Positions 35,501-42,689 of a stretch of DNA of 64,000 bases are shown piece after piece. The stretch covers positions 1 to 64,000 of the forward strand of contig JAFGLU010000049.1 of assembly GCA_016927865.1 (NCBI GenBank), given 5' to 3'. The notes beneath the pieces are model-generated. The model saw only the letters and a program-made list of their open reading frames with translations. It was not told the origin of the DNA and ran no database searches. The DNA comes from Anaerolineaceae bacterium (GTDB lineage: Bacteria > Chloroflexota > Anaerolineae > Anaerolineales > Anaerolineaceae). How positions within the stretch are numbered: position 1 is the first letter of the stretch; each line of letters begins with the position of its first letter. The position numbers and the translations under genes were made by a program.

Positions 35501-35952
35501 GAGCAACCGGAGAAATGACCACTACCATCAATGTGGAAAACAACTGGTGGGGCTGCAATGAAGGTCCCGGCGAAACCGGCTGCGATCCGGTGACTGGCAA
35601 CGCTGACTTTGACCCCTGGCTGGTTCTCACCTTACAAGCCGAACCCTTGCCGATCACTTCCGGCCAGATGGTGACCCTGACAGCCTCTCTCAACACGAAC
35701 TCTGCTGGAGCAGACACCTCCACCGCCGGGTATGTTCCAGATGGCTACCCGGTAGCTTTCACTGTAGACACAGGCACAGTTTCAGTCACACCGGTTAATA
35801 TGATGGGCGGCAACGCTTCAACCCAGTGGACACTTCCCACTGCAACTCAACCTACGGCCATTTCGGTCACCGCTACATATGACAATGGCATCGCCATCTT
35901 CCAAACGCTTTTGAACAGCTTCGCCATCTGGCTGCCCTTGATCTTCCGCTAA
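32566..35952 (+). CDS. Giant secreted right-handed beta-helix protein
   Basis: The start is GTG at 32566 after CTAGGAGG. The 1128-residue protein has a signal peptide (about 1-28, ending VSAQA). It contains three tandem pectin-lyase-fold modules beginning near residues 31, 278 and 574. Each opens with an hFV/hWVDD segment and a stretch like GDTINVLPGTYQ or GTVQVLPGIFEEQVTI, then LIGSG-like turns, and continues in Asn-rich coils (NNTITNNIIDFNRTG). A late NNWWGCNEGPGE segment and a final beta-rich domain (about 1030-1115) follow. It ends WLPLIFR, an LPLxxR tail. It is probably a surface or extracellular polysaccharide-binding protein; lyase residues are not evident. Confidence 0.8.
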   Translation: MNKALQVIIICLVCLLITGFLATPVSAQAGVLFVSPSGDDANNCLTEATACLTVNAAIGKAAEGDTINVLPGTYQILASTDRILLNKANITISGAGAGSTIFETQFAASYVFYVTANGVTLNNLEIHKLDKAGNQNLVYVQADSFTLSNSLLYGDYVFGDPEVSRGMEVAYGSDTMTITGNTFHHLRQPGYLNGSLAAPTTGTIANNLVYATRGWVIAGANMAFSGNTWTSGGEVNVFDVAILSDTPAAYYTNLIAVSEANNDSVIEDQRVSPALLTVVYVDDSALPGGNGGPSAPYQAIQTAVSRAMPGGKILVAAGQYLEEVNVNKVGVRLIGSGYQTTVLMGRKDAGGANTLTIGANNVTVTGFTVTRDGNNPTDWGTNVKTQGVIFSQGTTGSTLRDCLITGNRNGVYLNNTQNNTITNNIIDFNRTGMQLANNVTGTVITQNQITNNWTLGILLNFDTGSLYTTSMTISNNAIDGNWYSGIESRWQFSRITNASGNWFGTTNPVKTGVNSAEPGYADLIPTLYGGSSVPPTASPDISGTYASKVDYTPWLGLGTDTDSVAMGFQGDFSNLWVDDNSTQSGTAGRVHEAVNSVTSGGTVQVLPGIFEEQVTITQPLTLIGSGVGQTILHAPPIESRTTRTVAFSGYSRSFDYVIGAFSADPVTITDITVDGLKRGANTCIAGVRAAGIAMINSSGLVEDVRILNTSQPQNAIGCQDGSWQSLLAASAVADGLNTVTGRNLDVETFQKNGLTAWSDGVGGLQVTFENCTIASNPTGLTAQNGIQLSFGAGGTLRGNTISGVYYLGDYWTASGILVYNASAALVEQNTLINNQSNIVVQDGPATIDSNTITASLPAGVMNAYSGIMVVDPPGFVPSPSETNTIIELLPAPIGIMALTPIQVIVSDNDIYGGNDSGAFAGIEAYSGYGTFDVSVLATGNDISGWQNGIYAGECASDCEESMITSFVAHHNRIVGNITGATGEMTTTINVENNWWGCNEGPGETGCDPVTGNADFDPWLVLTLQAEPLPITSGQMVTLTASLNTNSAGADTSTAGYVPDGYPVAFTVDTGTVSVTPVNMMGGNASTQWTLPTATQPTAISVTATYDNGIAIFQTLLNSFAIWLPLIFR

Positions 35953-35992
35953 TCCAAACTGCTTCCCCTTGACCGGGGACGCTCAACCCAAA

Positions 35993-36030
35993 GACAGGCA
36001 ACCACACTGCGGTTGCCTGTCCTTTCTTTT
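35993..36030 (+). terminator. Rho-independent terminator
   Basis: GACAGGCAACC, a 7-nt loop and GGTTGCCTGTC are followed by CTTTCTTTTTC. It ends the beta-helix gene. Confidence 0.85.
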
Positions 36031-36040
36031 TCAACCCTGC

Positions 36041-36046
36041 TACAAT
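36041..36046 (+). promoter_or_regulatory. -10 box, leaderless start of ggt
   Basis: TACAAT is followed by 6 nt and the ATG at 36053, with no ribosome-binding site between. No good -35 is seen because the terminator occupies that space. Confidence 0.5.
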
Positions 36047-36052
36047 ATCCCC

Positions 36053-37687
36053 ATGAAACCTATCGAACTCGAATTCACCTCGCGCCGCTCGCCGGTGCTT
36101 GGCCGCGCGGGCATGGTGACGGCTTCCCAACCGTTGGCTGTGGCCGCCGGACTGAAGGCGCTGCAAATGGGCGGCAACGCCGCCGATGCCGCCGTGGCCA
36201 CTGCCGCCGCCCTCAACGTCACCGAACCCACCAGCACCGGCCTGGGCGGTGATGCCTTTGCCCTGTACTATGAGGCCAAAACCCGCCAGGTCTATGCCCT
36301 CAACGGCTCGGGCCGTGCCCCCGCCGCCCTCACCCTCGAGCGCCTCAATCGTGAAGGGTTGGACCGCGAACTGCCCCGCTTCCACCCTTACACTGTCACC
36401 GTGCCGGGGGCCTGCGCCGCCTGGTGCGACCTGGTGGAACGTTTTGGCAAGCTGCCCCTCGTCAAAACCCTGGCCCCCGCCATCGAGCTGGCCCACGAAG
36501 GCTTCCCCGTGGCCCCGCTCACCGCGGCCAGTTGGCGCAGCGGCGCGGCCCTCCAATTGCGCACAGCCGTCAACGGCATTGAAATGACCCTCGACGGGCG
36601 CGCCCCGGCTACCGGAGAGGTCTTCCGCAATGAGGGTCTGGCCCAAACCCTCACCCTCATCGCCTTTGAGGGCAAAGAAGTCTACTACCGCGGCCCCATT
36701 GCCAATTCGATCGTTGCGGTGCTGCGTGAAGCCGGCGGCTGCATGGAACTGGACGACCTCGCCGCGCACACCTCCACCTGGGTCGAGCCCATCAGCACCA
36801 CTTATCGCGGGCTGCGCTTTTGGGAGTGCCCGCCCAACGGGCAGGGCCTGGCAGCGCTGCTGGCCCTCAACCTGCTGGAGGGCTTCGACCTGGCCTCGCT
36901 TCCGGCTCTTTCCACCCAGCGCCTGCACTGGATGATTGAAGCCATGCGCCTGGCCTTTGCCGATGCCCGCCGCTATGTAGCCGACCCCCACTTTGCCCCC
37001 GCCCCCCTGGCAGAACTGCTCTCCAAAGAGTACGCCGAACAGCGCCGCAAGCTCATCGACCCACGGCGCGCCAACCCTCAAATTCGGCACGGCGTGCCCT
37101 TTGCCTCCTCCGATACGGTCTACTTCAGTGTGGTGGATGGAGAAGGCAACGCGTGCTCTTTCATCAACAGTAATTATATGGGCTTTGGCACGGGCATCGT
37201 GCCGCGCGGCAGGGGCTTCACCCTGCAAAATCGCGGGCACAACTTCTCGCTCGACCCCCAACACCCCAACGCCCTGGCCCCCGGCAAACGCCCCTATCAC
37301 ACCATCATCCCCTCCCTGGTCACCCGCGAGGAAGATGGCAGCCTGTTCGCCAGCTATGGCGTCATGGGCGGCTTCATGCAGCCGCAGGGCCACATGCAAG
37401 TTGCCGTGGCCCTGGCAGATGATCAGCTCGACCCGCAATCTGCGGTTGACCGGCCCCGCTTCTGCATCGAGCCCGACGAGCCTCACAGCCAGGTCGCCCT
37501 GGAGCTGGGCATCCCGGTCGAGACGATGGCGGCGCTGGCGAGCATGGGGCACCGCGTACAGCCCACCGGCGGCATGAACCGCCAGTTGTTCGGGCGCGGC
37601 GCGGTCATCTTCCGCGACCCGCTAACAGGTGTTTTGTGGGGCGGCAGCGATCCCCGCGGAGATGGCTGCGCAATGGCTTTGGGTTAA
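36053..37687 (+). CDS. ggt: Gamma-glutamyltransferase family protein
   Basis: The 544-residue protein has the Ntn-hydrolase gamma-glutamyltranspeptidase layout: GMVTASQPLAV, GGNAADAAVATAAALNV, GLGGDAFALYY and NGSGRAP in the large subunit. The autoprocessing site is SSDTVYFSVVDGEGNA, where the Thr aligns with the nucleophile at the start of the small subunit. GTGIVP and GGFMQPQGHMQV follow. Such enzymes cleave glutathione and other gamma-glutamyl compounds. Unusually, no signal peptide is present, so it may act in the cytoplasm. The stop overlaps the convergent CBS gene by 4 nt. Confidence 0.88.
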   Translation: MKPIELEFTSRRSPVLGRAGMVTASQPLAVAAGLKALQMGGNAADAAVATAAALNVTEPTSTGLGGDAFALYYEAKTRQVYALNGSGRAPAALTLERLNREGLDRELPRFHPYTVTVPGACAAWCDLVERFGKLPLVKTLAPAIELAHEGFPVAPLTAASWRSGAALQLRTAVNGIEMTLDGRAPATGEVFRNEGLAQTLTLIAFEGKEVYYRGPIANSIVAVLREAGGCMELDDLAAHTSTWVEPISTTYRGLRFWECPPNGQGLAALLALNLLEGFDLASLPALSTQRLHWMIEAMRLAFADARRYVADPHFAPAPLAELLSKEYAEQRRKLIDPRRANPQIRHGVPFASSDTVYFSVVDGEGNACSFINSNYMGFGTGIVPRGRGFTLQNRGHNFSLDPQHPNALAPGKRPYHTIIPSLVTREEDGSLFASYGVMGGFMQPQGHMQVAVALADDQLDPQSAVDRPRFCIEPDEPHSQVALELGIPVETMAALASMGHRVQPTGGMNRQLFGRGAVIFRDPLTGVLWGGSDPRGDGCAMALG

Positions 37688-38103
37688 GAGGTTAGCTTCT
37701 TAATCGTCTGCCGCTGGCGGAAAATGATGTTTTTCACGACATCACCGATTGAGATCATCCCCAGCACATCCTCACCATCCACCACTGGAACGTGGCGGAT
37801 ATGCCGGTTGGTCATAATCTCCATCGCTTCTTCAACCGTCTGTTCCGGGTGAATGGTGTAGACGGTACTACTCATAATTTCTTTTACCAGTGTATCGTGT
37901 GAGGTTTTCCCAACTAAGATGACCTTGCGAGCATAATCCCGTTCGGAAAGGATGCCAACCATGCGGTCGCCTTCCATCACCAGAAGGGCGCCGACACCCT
38001 TATCTGCCATCATCCGCAAAGCATCAAATACGGTTGCGTTGGGGGAAATCGACCACAGGTCGTACCCCTTAACTTCGAGCAAATGACGTGCAGTGCTGAG
38101 CAT
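37684..38103 (-). CDS. CBS-domain protein
   Basis: The 139-residue protein is a tandem CBS (Bateman) module. CBS1 spans about 8-62 (ATVFDALRMMADKGVGALLV, RMVGILSERDYARKVI) and CBS2 about 72-130 (QTVEEAMEIMTNRHIRHVPVV, VLGMISIGDVVK). Stand-alone CBS pairs sense adenylates such as AMP or ATP and act on partner proteins. The start at 38103 follows GAAGGAGGC; the longer frame is unlikely. It is convergent with ggt and divergent from hpt. The partner is unknown. Confidence 0.9.
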   Translation of the reverse strand: MLSTARHLLEVKGYDLWSISPNATVFDALRMMADKGVGALLVMEGDRMVGILSERDYARKVILVGKTSHDTLVKEIMSSTVYTIHPEQTVEEAMEIMTNRHIRHVPVVDGEDVLGMISIGDVVKNIIFRQRQTIKKLTS

Positions 38104-38407
38104 GTTGCCTCCTTCGTCAAAAAACAGCCAAAAATGATCGTATTTCATCATCAGTATACCGCAAGACGCCTCTCAATAACAATCCGGCTGGCGGATCTAA
38201 GGGGATGAAATCTTCGCTCCAAAAAGGCGATTAAACTTACAGATTCATTGCCCTTTGGATTAACCCCTACTCTCTTGAAAAGATATGTGATAAAGTTTGA
38301 TCTTGTTTATCGCAACTCGAGGCTTTAGCGGGGTGTCTCCCACCTCTGACTCGCAGCAGTTACAAACATGGATAATCAATGCCCTCGAAGAAAGGAAGCA
38401 AAACTTT
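38104..38407. other. Divergent intergenic region (CBS / hpt)
   Basis: About 300 bases hold the promoters of two divergent genes. No hairpin or repeat stands out. A frame from 38297 runs into hpt, but the first well-placed start is at 38408. Confidence 0.4.
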
Positions 38408-38980
38408 ATGGGCCTGCCTACCGATTTTCGTTATGACTTTATTGCCAAGGTTCTGATCACCCCCGAGCAGATCGAACAGCGCGTCACCAAGCTGGGGCTG
38501 GAAATCACCGAAGATTACCAGGACTCCGACCACCTGATGCTCTTGGGCTTGCTGCGCGGCAGTGTCATGTTCATCACCGATCTCATGCGCCGCATCCACC
38601 GCCCCTTGACCATGGATTTCATGGCCATATCCTCCTACTCCGGCAGCGAATCCAGCGGCTTTGTGCGCATTGACCACGACCACAAAGCCAGCATTGCCGG
38701 CTGGGATGTCATCCTGGTGGATGATATCATCGACTCGGGCCACACCATCCACACCGTCAGCAAGCTGCTCATGGACCGCAACCCGCGCAGCCTCAAGATC
38801 TGCGCCCTGTTGGACAAGCCCTCGCGCCATAAGCGTCACATCACCATCGATTACTGCGGTTTTTCCATTCCCGACGAGTTTGTGGTGGGTTACGGACTGG
38901 ACATTGACGAGAAAGGCCGCAACCTGCCCTACATTGCTGCAGTTGATCTGGAGCGCTATAAAGCCGGTAACCGAGCCTAA
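38408..38980 (+). CDS. hpt: Hypoxanthine phosphoribosyltransferase
   Basis: The 190-residue protein carries the PRPP-binding motif VILVDDIIDSGHTI (residues about 103-116), an early LLGLLRGSVMF (PPi loop) and a flexible-loop ISSYSGSESSG. Hpt salvages hypoxanthine and guanine to IMP and GMP. ATG 38408 (MGLPTDFRYDF) follows GAAAGGAAG at a slightly long distance. Length is normal for the family. A 24-bp hairpin terminator follows. Confidence 0.9.
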   Translation: MGLPTDFRYDFIAKVLITPEQIEQRVTKLGLEITEDYQDSDHLMLLGLLRGSVMFITDLMRRIHRPLTMDFMAISSYSGSESSGFVRIDHDHKASIAGWDVILVDDIIDSGHTIHTVSKLLMDRNPRSLKICALLDKPSRHKRHITIDYCGFSIPDEFVVGYGLDIDEKGRNLPYIAAVDLERYKAGNRA

Positions 38981-38990
38981 AACGAAGCTA

Positions 38991-39040
38991 ACAAAAAACA
39001 ACCCTGACAATGCGAACGCATTGTCAGGGTTGTTTTTTGT
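38991..39040. terminator. Bidirectional 24-bp terminator hairpin
   Basis: Two perfect 24-nt arms start with ACAAAAAACAACCCTG and end with the complementary TTTTTTGT, around an AA-containing tip. It serves convergent hpt and the DUF362 gene. Confidence 0.88.
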
Positions 39041-39047
39041 TTTGTTC

Positions 39048-40292
39048 CTACAACCCCTTCTCCGCGATCATCTTCAGCGTACGCTCATAAACTTCAAAGC
39101 GCTCGCCTTCCAGCTCATCCTCGGTGACCTTCTTGAAGAACATGGCCTGCTCGGGGTGCGCTCCGGCCAAATCCCGGCGGCTCACACGGAAATAACCGTC
39201 TTCCGAGGCCATCTTCACCTCGTTCATTTGCAACAAGATGTACTGCCCAGCGTATTTATCCAGCAGTTCTTTGCGATGATCCCGGTAATACAAGCCCTGG
39301 TGCGCCATCGTCTTCAACCAGCTCACCACCATCTCCTGCGAATCGGTGATGTTGGGGAAAAAGTGCCCAATGGGGGCTTGCGCCTCGCTCTCAAAATCGA
39401 TTTGATCCAGGTCCACTGTGCCAAAGCCGCTTTCCGCGGCAATGCGCAGCGCGTTGCGGTCGCGGTAATACGGCGGAGTCAGCCAATCCGCTGTCGGGTC
39501 GTGGCCCATCAAATGCGCCCCGCAGGCATCGGTGGCAATCACCTGGTCGCCCGCTACAAGCGTATTGCAAATGCGCGGGTGGTCGCCCGGCCCCCACTCT
39601 CCGCCCGCCTGGGTCACCATGCCGTCCAGAATGTTCAGCGCCGGGTTGTAAATCCGGCCTAAATCCGCGAGCATATAGGGCATGCGCACCAGGTGGTGAT
39701 AATACATGCGCGGTCGCCCGGCAGCGCTTTGTGGCATCAGCCCGAACAGGTTTTTCAAGCACAGGGTAATGCCCATGAAATTATGGTTTTTGATCTTTTG
39801 TACGTTCACCAATTCGTCGGCTTCCAAAAAGGGGACCGGCACGGGGTAGCACTTGAACATCTGCCCGCCGCCGAGCACGGTTCGCCACTCCACCGGCTCG
39901 TCCTGGCATTCGATGAAAGGCACGTCGAATTCGCGAAGCGCCGGGGCTGCCTGCGTTCCCGAGCCGTCTTTGACTCCGGCCCAGTAGCTTTCCACGCCGA
40001 TGTCGATGCACACCAGATCCGCCGTGGTACGCTCGCGCAGCAGGCGCAGCACGGCTTTCATTAACTGCACGCTCACCAATTGCTGGAGGTGTCCCTCATG
40101 CGTCATCAGGCGCTTCACCGTCCAATCTTGATTGAACTTGATGGCAATTCGGCGCGCCTTGCGCAGCTTTTCCCACGAGCGTTCCAACGGGTCGGTCGCC
40201 CGCCGCAGTGCCGTGTAGATTTCCTCATCACTGGAACGGTAATCGCAATGGACGGCTCGCACTCGATAAGATACTACGGGTGAATCTGCCAT
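39048..40292 (-). CDS. DUF362 domain protein
   Basis: This 414-residue DUF362 protein has the typical segments IAIKFNQDW, LVNVQKIKNHNFMGITLCLKN, LFGLMPQSAAG, NILDGMVTQAGGEWGPGD and VAGDQVIATDACGAHLMG. Unlike the DUF362 protein at 1010-2173 it has no ferredoxin cluster. DUF362 proteins are often linked to Fe-S or one-electron chemistry, but their function is unknown. The start follows AGAGGTAG. It lies alone, convergent with hpt and divergent from nirS. Confidence 0.8.
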   Translation of the reverse strand: MADSPVVSYRVRAVHCDYRSSDEEIYTALRRATDPLERSWEKLRKARRIAIKFNQDWTVKRLMTHEGHLQQLVSVQLMKAVLRLLRERTTADLVCIDIGVESYWAGVKDGSGTQAAPALREFDVPFIECQDEPVEWRTVLGGGQMFKCYPVPVPFLEADELVNVQKIKNHNFMGITLCLKNLFGLMPQSAAGRPRMYYHHLVRMPYMLADLGRIYNPALNILDGMVTQAGGEWGPGDHPRICNTLVAGDQVIATDACGAHLMGHDPTADWLTPPYYRDRNALRIAAESGFGTVDLDQIDFESEAQAPIGHFFPNITDSQEMVVSWLKTMAHQGLYYRDHRKELLDKYAGQYILLQMNEVKMASEDGYFRVSRRDLAGAHPEQAMFFKKVTEDELEGERFEVYERTLKMIAEKGL

Positions 40293-40440
40293 ACTTCTAC
40301 CTCTTAATCCAACCTACTCACAAATATGCGCCTTGCGGAACCATCGCTCAGCCGCGTGTTAAGCATAACATCATCGAGTATCCATCAGAACCGAAAAAAT
40401 GTAAAGGTATTTGTCCGCCGATTTGTCCTGGCGCAAAGAC

Positions 40441-40467
40441 GTAATTTGATCTGAATTATAAAATTAC
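40441..40467 (+). promoter_or_regulatory. Palindrome upstream of nirS, possible Fnr/Dnr-type site
   Basis: GTAATTT and AAATTAC are spaced by 13 nt, and the centre contains TTGAT-CTGA-ATTAT, half of which matches the TTGAT-N4-ATCAA site of Crp/Fnr-family regulators. It ends 84 nt before the nirS start. This could be an oxygen- or NO-responsive operator; the right half-site is degenerate. Confidence 0.35.
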
Positions 40468-40550
40468 ACTACGACTTATTGTGAAGTAGAAGTGACTCTG
40501 AACTTCCTTCAGCCTCTGGCATCAAGCTAATCCCCTTTCAGGAGAGAAGA

Positions 40551-42578
40551 ATGAAAAAGATCTTGTGGGTTCTGCTCGTATCGATCGCCCTGATTGCCCT
40601 CGGCGGCTGCAACGGCAGCAAAGGCTCTGCCCCTTATGAGCCGGTTAATGACCCGGCCCTGGCTGCCCAGGCCTTCCAGAAAGGCGGCTGCACGGCCTGC
40701 CACACCATCCCGGGTGTGCCGGGCGCGGTGGGGACTATTGGCCCCGACCTGACCGAAATCGGTAATCTGGCTGAAGAGCGCCTGGCCAGCGGCGAGTATA
40801 CCGGCAAGGCCAAGACCGCCGACGAATACATCCTCGAAGCCCTCACCGACCCTGACAAGTTCATCTCACCGGTCTGCCCAAACGGCCCTTGCCAGGCCGG
40901 CCTGATGTCTGCTGAACTGGTCGAGGAATATAGCGACCAGGAACTGAACGCTGCTGTCACCTACCTGCTAGCCCTGCGCGGCGGAGAAGTGCCCGTGGTC
41001 GCCGTCCCCGAGGGAGAGATGCCAACCGGCCCCGCCCCCGAGCTGACCGACGAAGAGTTCACCTGGGCCAAGCAGACCTACTTTGAGCGCTGCGCCGGCT
41101 GCCACGGCACACTGCGCAAAGGCGCCACCGGCCCCGGTTTGACGCCCGACTTGACCCTGCCAAAAGGCACCGCCGGCCTCTCAGCCATCATCTTCAACGG
41201 CACCACCCGCGGCATGCCCGATTGGGGCAAACAGGGCTTCATGACCGAGGAACAGACCGAGATCATGGCCAAGTTCCTCCAAATTGAGCCGCCCACCCCG
41301 CCCGAAATGTCTCTGGAACAAATGAAAGAGACCTGGAAGGTCTTGGTTCCAACCGCCGACCGCCCCACCACGCCCCAGACCACTCGCGATTGGGAGAACT
41401 ACTTTGTGGTCACCCTGCGCGATGCCGGGCAGGTGGCCATCATTGACGGGGACACGCACGAAATTGTCAATACGGTCAACAGCGGCTACGCGGTGCACAT
41501 TACGCGCATGTCCGCCACCGGCCGTTATGCCTACGTCATCGGCCGGGACGGCAAGCTGGCCCTCATCGACCTGTGGATGGAAAAACCGGACAAAGTCGCC
41601 GAGGTGCAGTTGTGCTATGATGCCCGCTCCGTCGAAGTGAGCAAGTACGAAGGCCCAGAGGGTAATTTCATCGATAAATATGCCATCGTGGGTTGCTATT
41701 GGCCGCCTCATTTCGCCATATTGGACGGGCAAACCCTGGAACCTTTCAAGGTCGTCAGCACCCGCAGTTACACCTTCAATGCCGAGGAATACCACCCCGA
41801 ACCGCGTGTCGCCAGCATTCTGGCTTCTCACTACAAGCCGGAGTGGATTGTTAACATCAAAGAAACCGGGTTGATATGGATTGTCAACTACGTCGATCCG
41901 AACAACCCGACCATCAAGATGATCGAGGCCTCCCTCTTCCTCCATGATGGGGGTTTGGATTCGACGAAGCGCTACTTCCTGGTGGCCGCTAACCAATCCA
42001 ACCAAGTTGCGGTGGTCGACACAATGGAAGGCAAGCTGGAGGCCGTGGTCGATACACCTGCCATTCCTCACCCAGGGCGCGGGGCCAACTGGATTGACCC
42101 AGAGTTCGGCCCGGTATGGAGCTCCGCCCACCTAGGTGACCCGGCCATCGTCTCCATCGGCACCGACCCCGATGACCACCCCGACGAAGCCTGGAAGGCA
42201 GTGCGCGTCACGCCGCTCCCCGGCGCGGGCAGCCTGTTCATCAAGACTCACCCCAATAGCAAGTGGATTTGGGTAGATATGACCCTCAACCCCGATCCGG
42301 TCCTGGCGCGCTCCATCTGCGTGGTAGCCAAGGATAATCCCACCGAAGTGTACAAGTGCTGGGAAGCGGCCACCTATGGCCGGGCGGTGCACTTCGAATA
42401 TAACCGCCAGGGCACGCAAATCTGGGTCAGTATTTGGGGCGAAGCCGACAAGCCTGGCGAGCGCGGCGAGATCGTGATTTATGACGACGCCACCCTGGAA
42501 GAGTTAGCCCGTATCCCCGATCTAGTCACCCCCACCGGCAAGTTCAACGTGTACAACACCATCTACGACATTTACTAA
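40551..42578 (+). CDS. nirS: Cytochrome cd1 nitrite reductase with extra cytochrome c domain
   Basis: The 675-residue lipoprotein (LGGC, Cys20) has two heme c sites, CTACH at 47-51 and CAGCH at 181-185, and a C-terminal d1 propeller from about residue 270. The d1 part matches NirS: MSATGRYAYVIGRDGKLALI, HPEPRVASILASHYKPEW, FLHDGGLDSTKRYF, PHPGRGANWIDP, SLFIKTHPNS and the end TPTGKFNVYNT. The two active-site histidines correspond to His427 and His465. NirS reduces nitrite to nitric oxide in the periplasm or outside face. Classical NirS has one heme c domain, so the first domain is extra. No heme d1 synthesis genes are in the window. The start follows CAGGAGAG. Confidence 0.88.
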   Translation: MKKILWVLLVSIALIALGGCNGSKGSAPYEPVNDPALAAQAFQKGGCTACHTIPGVPGAVGTIGPDLTEIGNLAEERLASGEYTGKAKTADEYILEALTDPDKFISPVCPNGPCQAGLMSAELVEEYSDQELNAAVTYLLALRGGEVPVVAVPEGEMPTGPAPELTDEEFTWAKQTYFERCAGCHGTLRKGATGPGLTPDLTLPKGTAGLSAIIFNGTTRGMPDWGKQGFMTEEQTEIMAKFLQIEPPTPPEMSLEQMKETWKVLVPTADRPTTPQTTRDWENYFVVTLRDAGQVAIIDGDTHEIVNTVNSGYAVHITRMSATGRYAYVIGRDGKLALIDLWMEKPDKVAEVQLCYDARSVEVSKYEGPEGNFIDKYAIVGCYWPPHFAILDGQTLEPFKVVSTRSYTFNAEEYHPEPRVASILASHYKPEWIVNIKETGLIWIVNYVDPNNPTIKMIEASLFLHDGGLDSTKRYFLVAANQSNQVAVVDTMEGKLEAVVDTPAIPHPGRGANWIDPEFGPVWSSAHLGDPAIVSIGTDPDDHPDEAWKAVRVTPLPGAGSLFIKTHPNSKWIWVDMTLNPDPVLARSICVVAKDNPTEVYKCWEAATYGRAVHFEYNRQGTQIWVSIWGEADKPGERGEIVIYDDATLEELARIPDLVTPTGKFNVYNTIYDIY

Positions 42579-42592
42579 ACTACTGTAGAAAC

Positions 42593-42637
42593 AAGAAATC
42601 AACAGGGCTGTCCGGCGGACAGCCCTGTTGATTTCTT
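42593..42637. terminator. Terminator hairpin after nirS
   Basis: AAGAAATCAACAGGGCTGTCC pairs perfectly over 21 bp with its complement around a short GGC-containing tip, ending in TTTCTT. It lies between convergent nirS and the NnrS-like gene. Confidence 0.8.
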
Positions 42638-42689
42638 CCGCAATCTCTCTCGCCGCTCTGCGGAACTCCCTTTTCCTTCCAGTTCCCCC

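Noticed and set aside
35873-37552. 559-codon open frame on the minus strand
   Set aside because: It is antisense to the gamma-glutamyltransferase gene, whose motifs are complete; the minus frame is a Gly/His/Gln-rich shadow.
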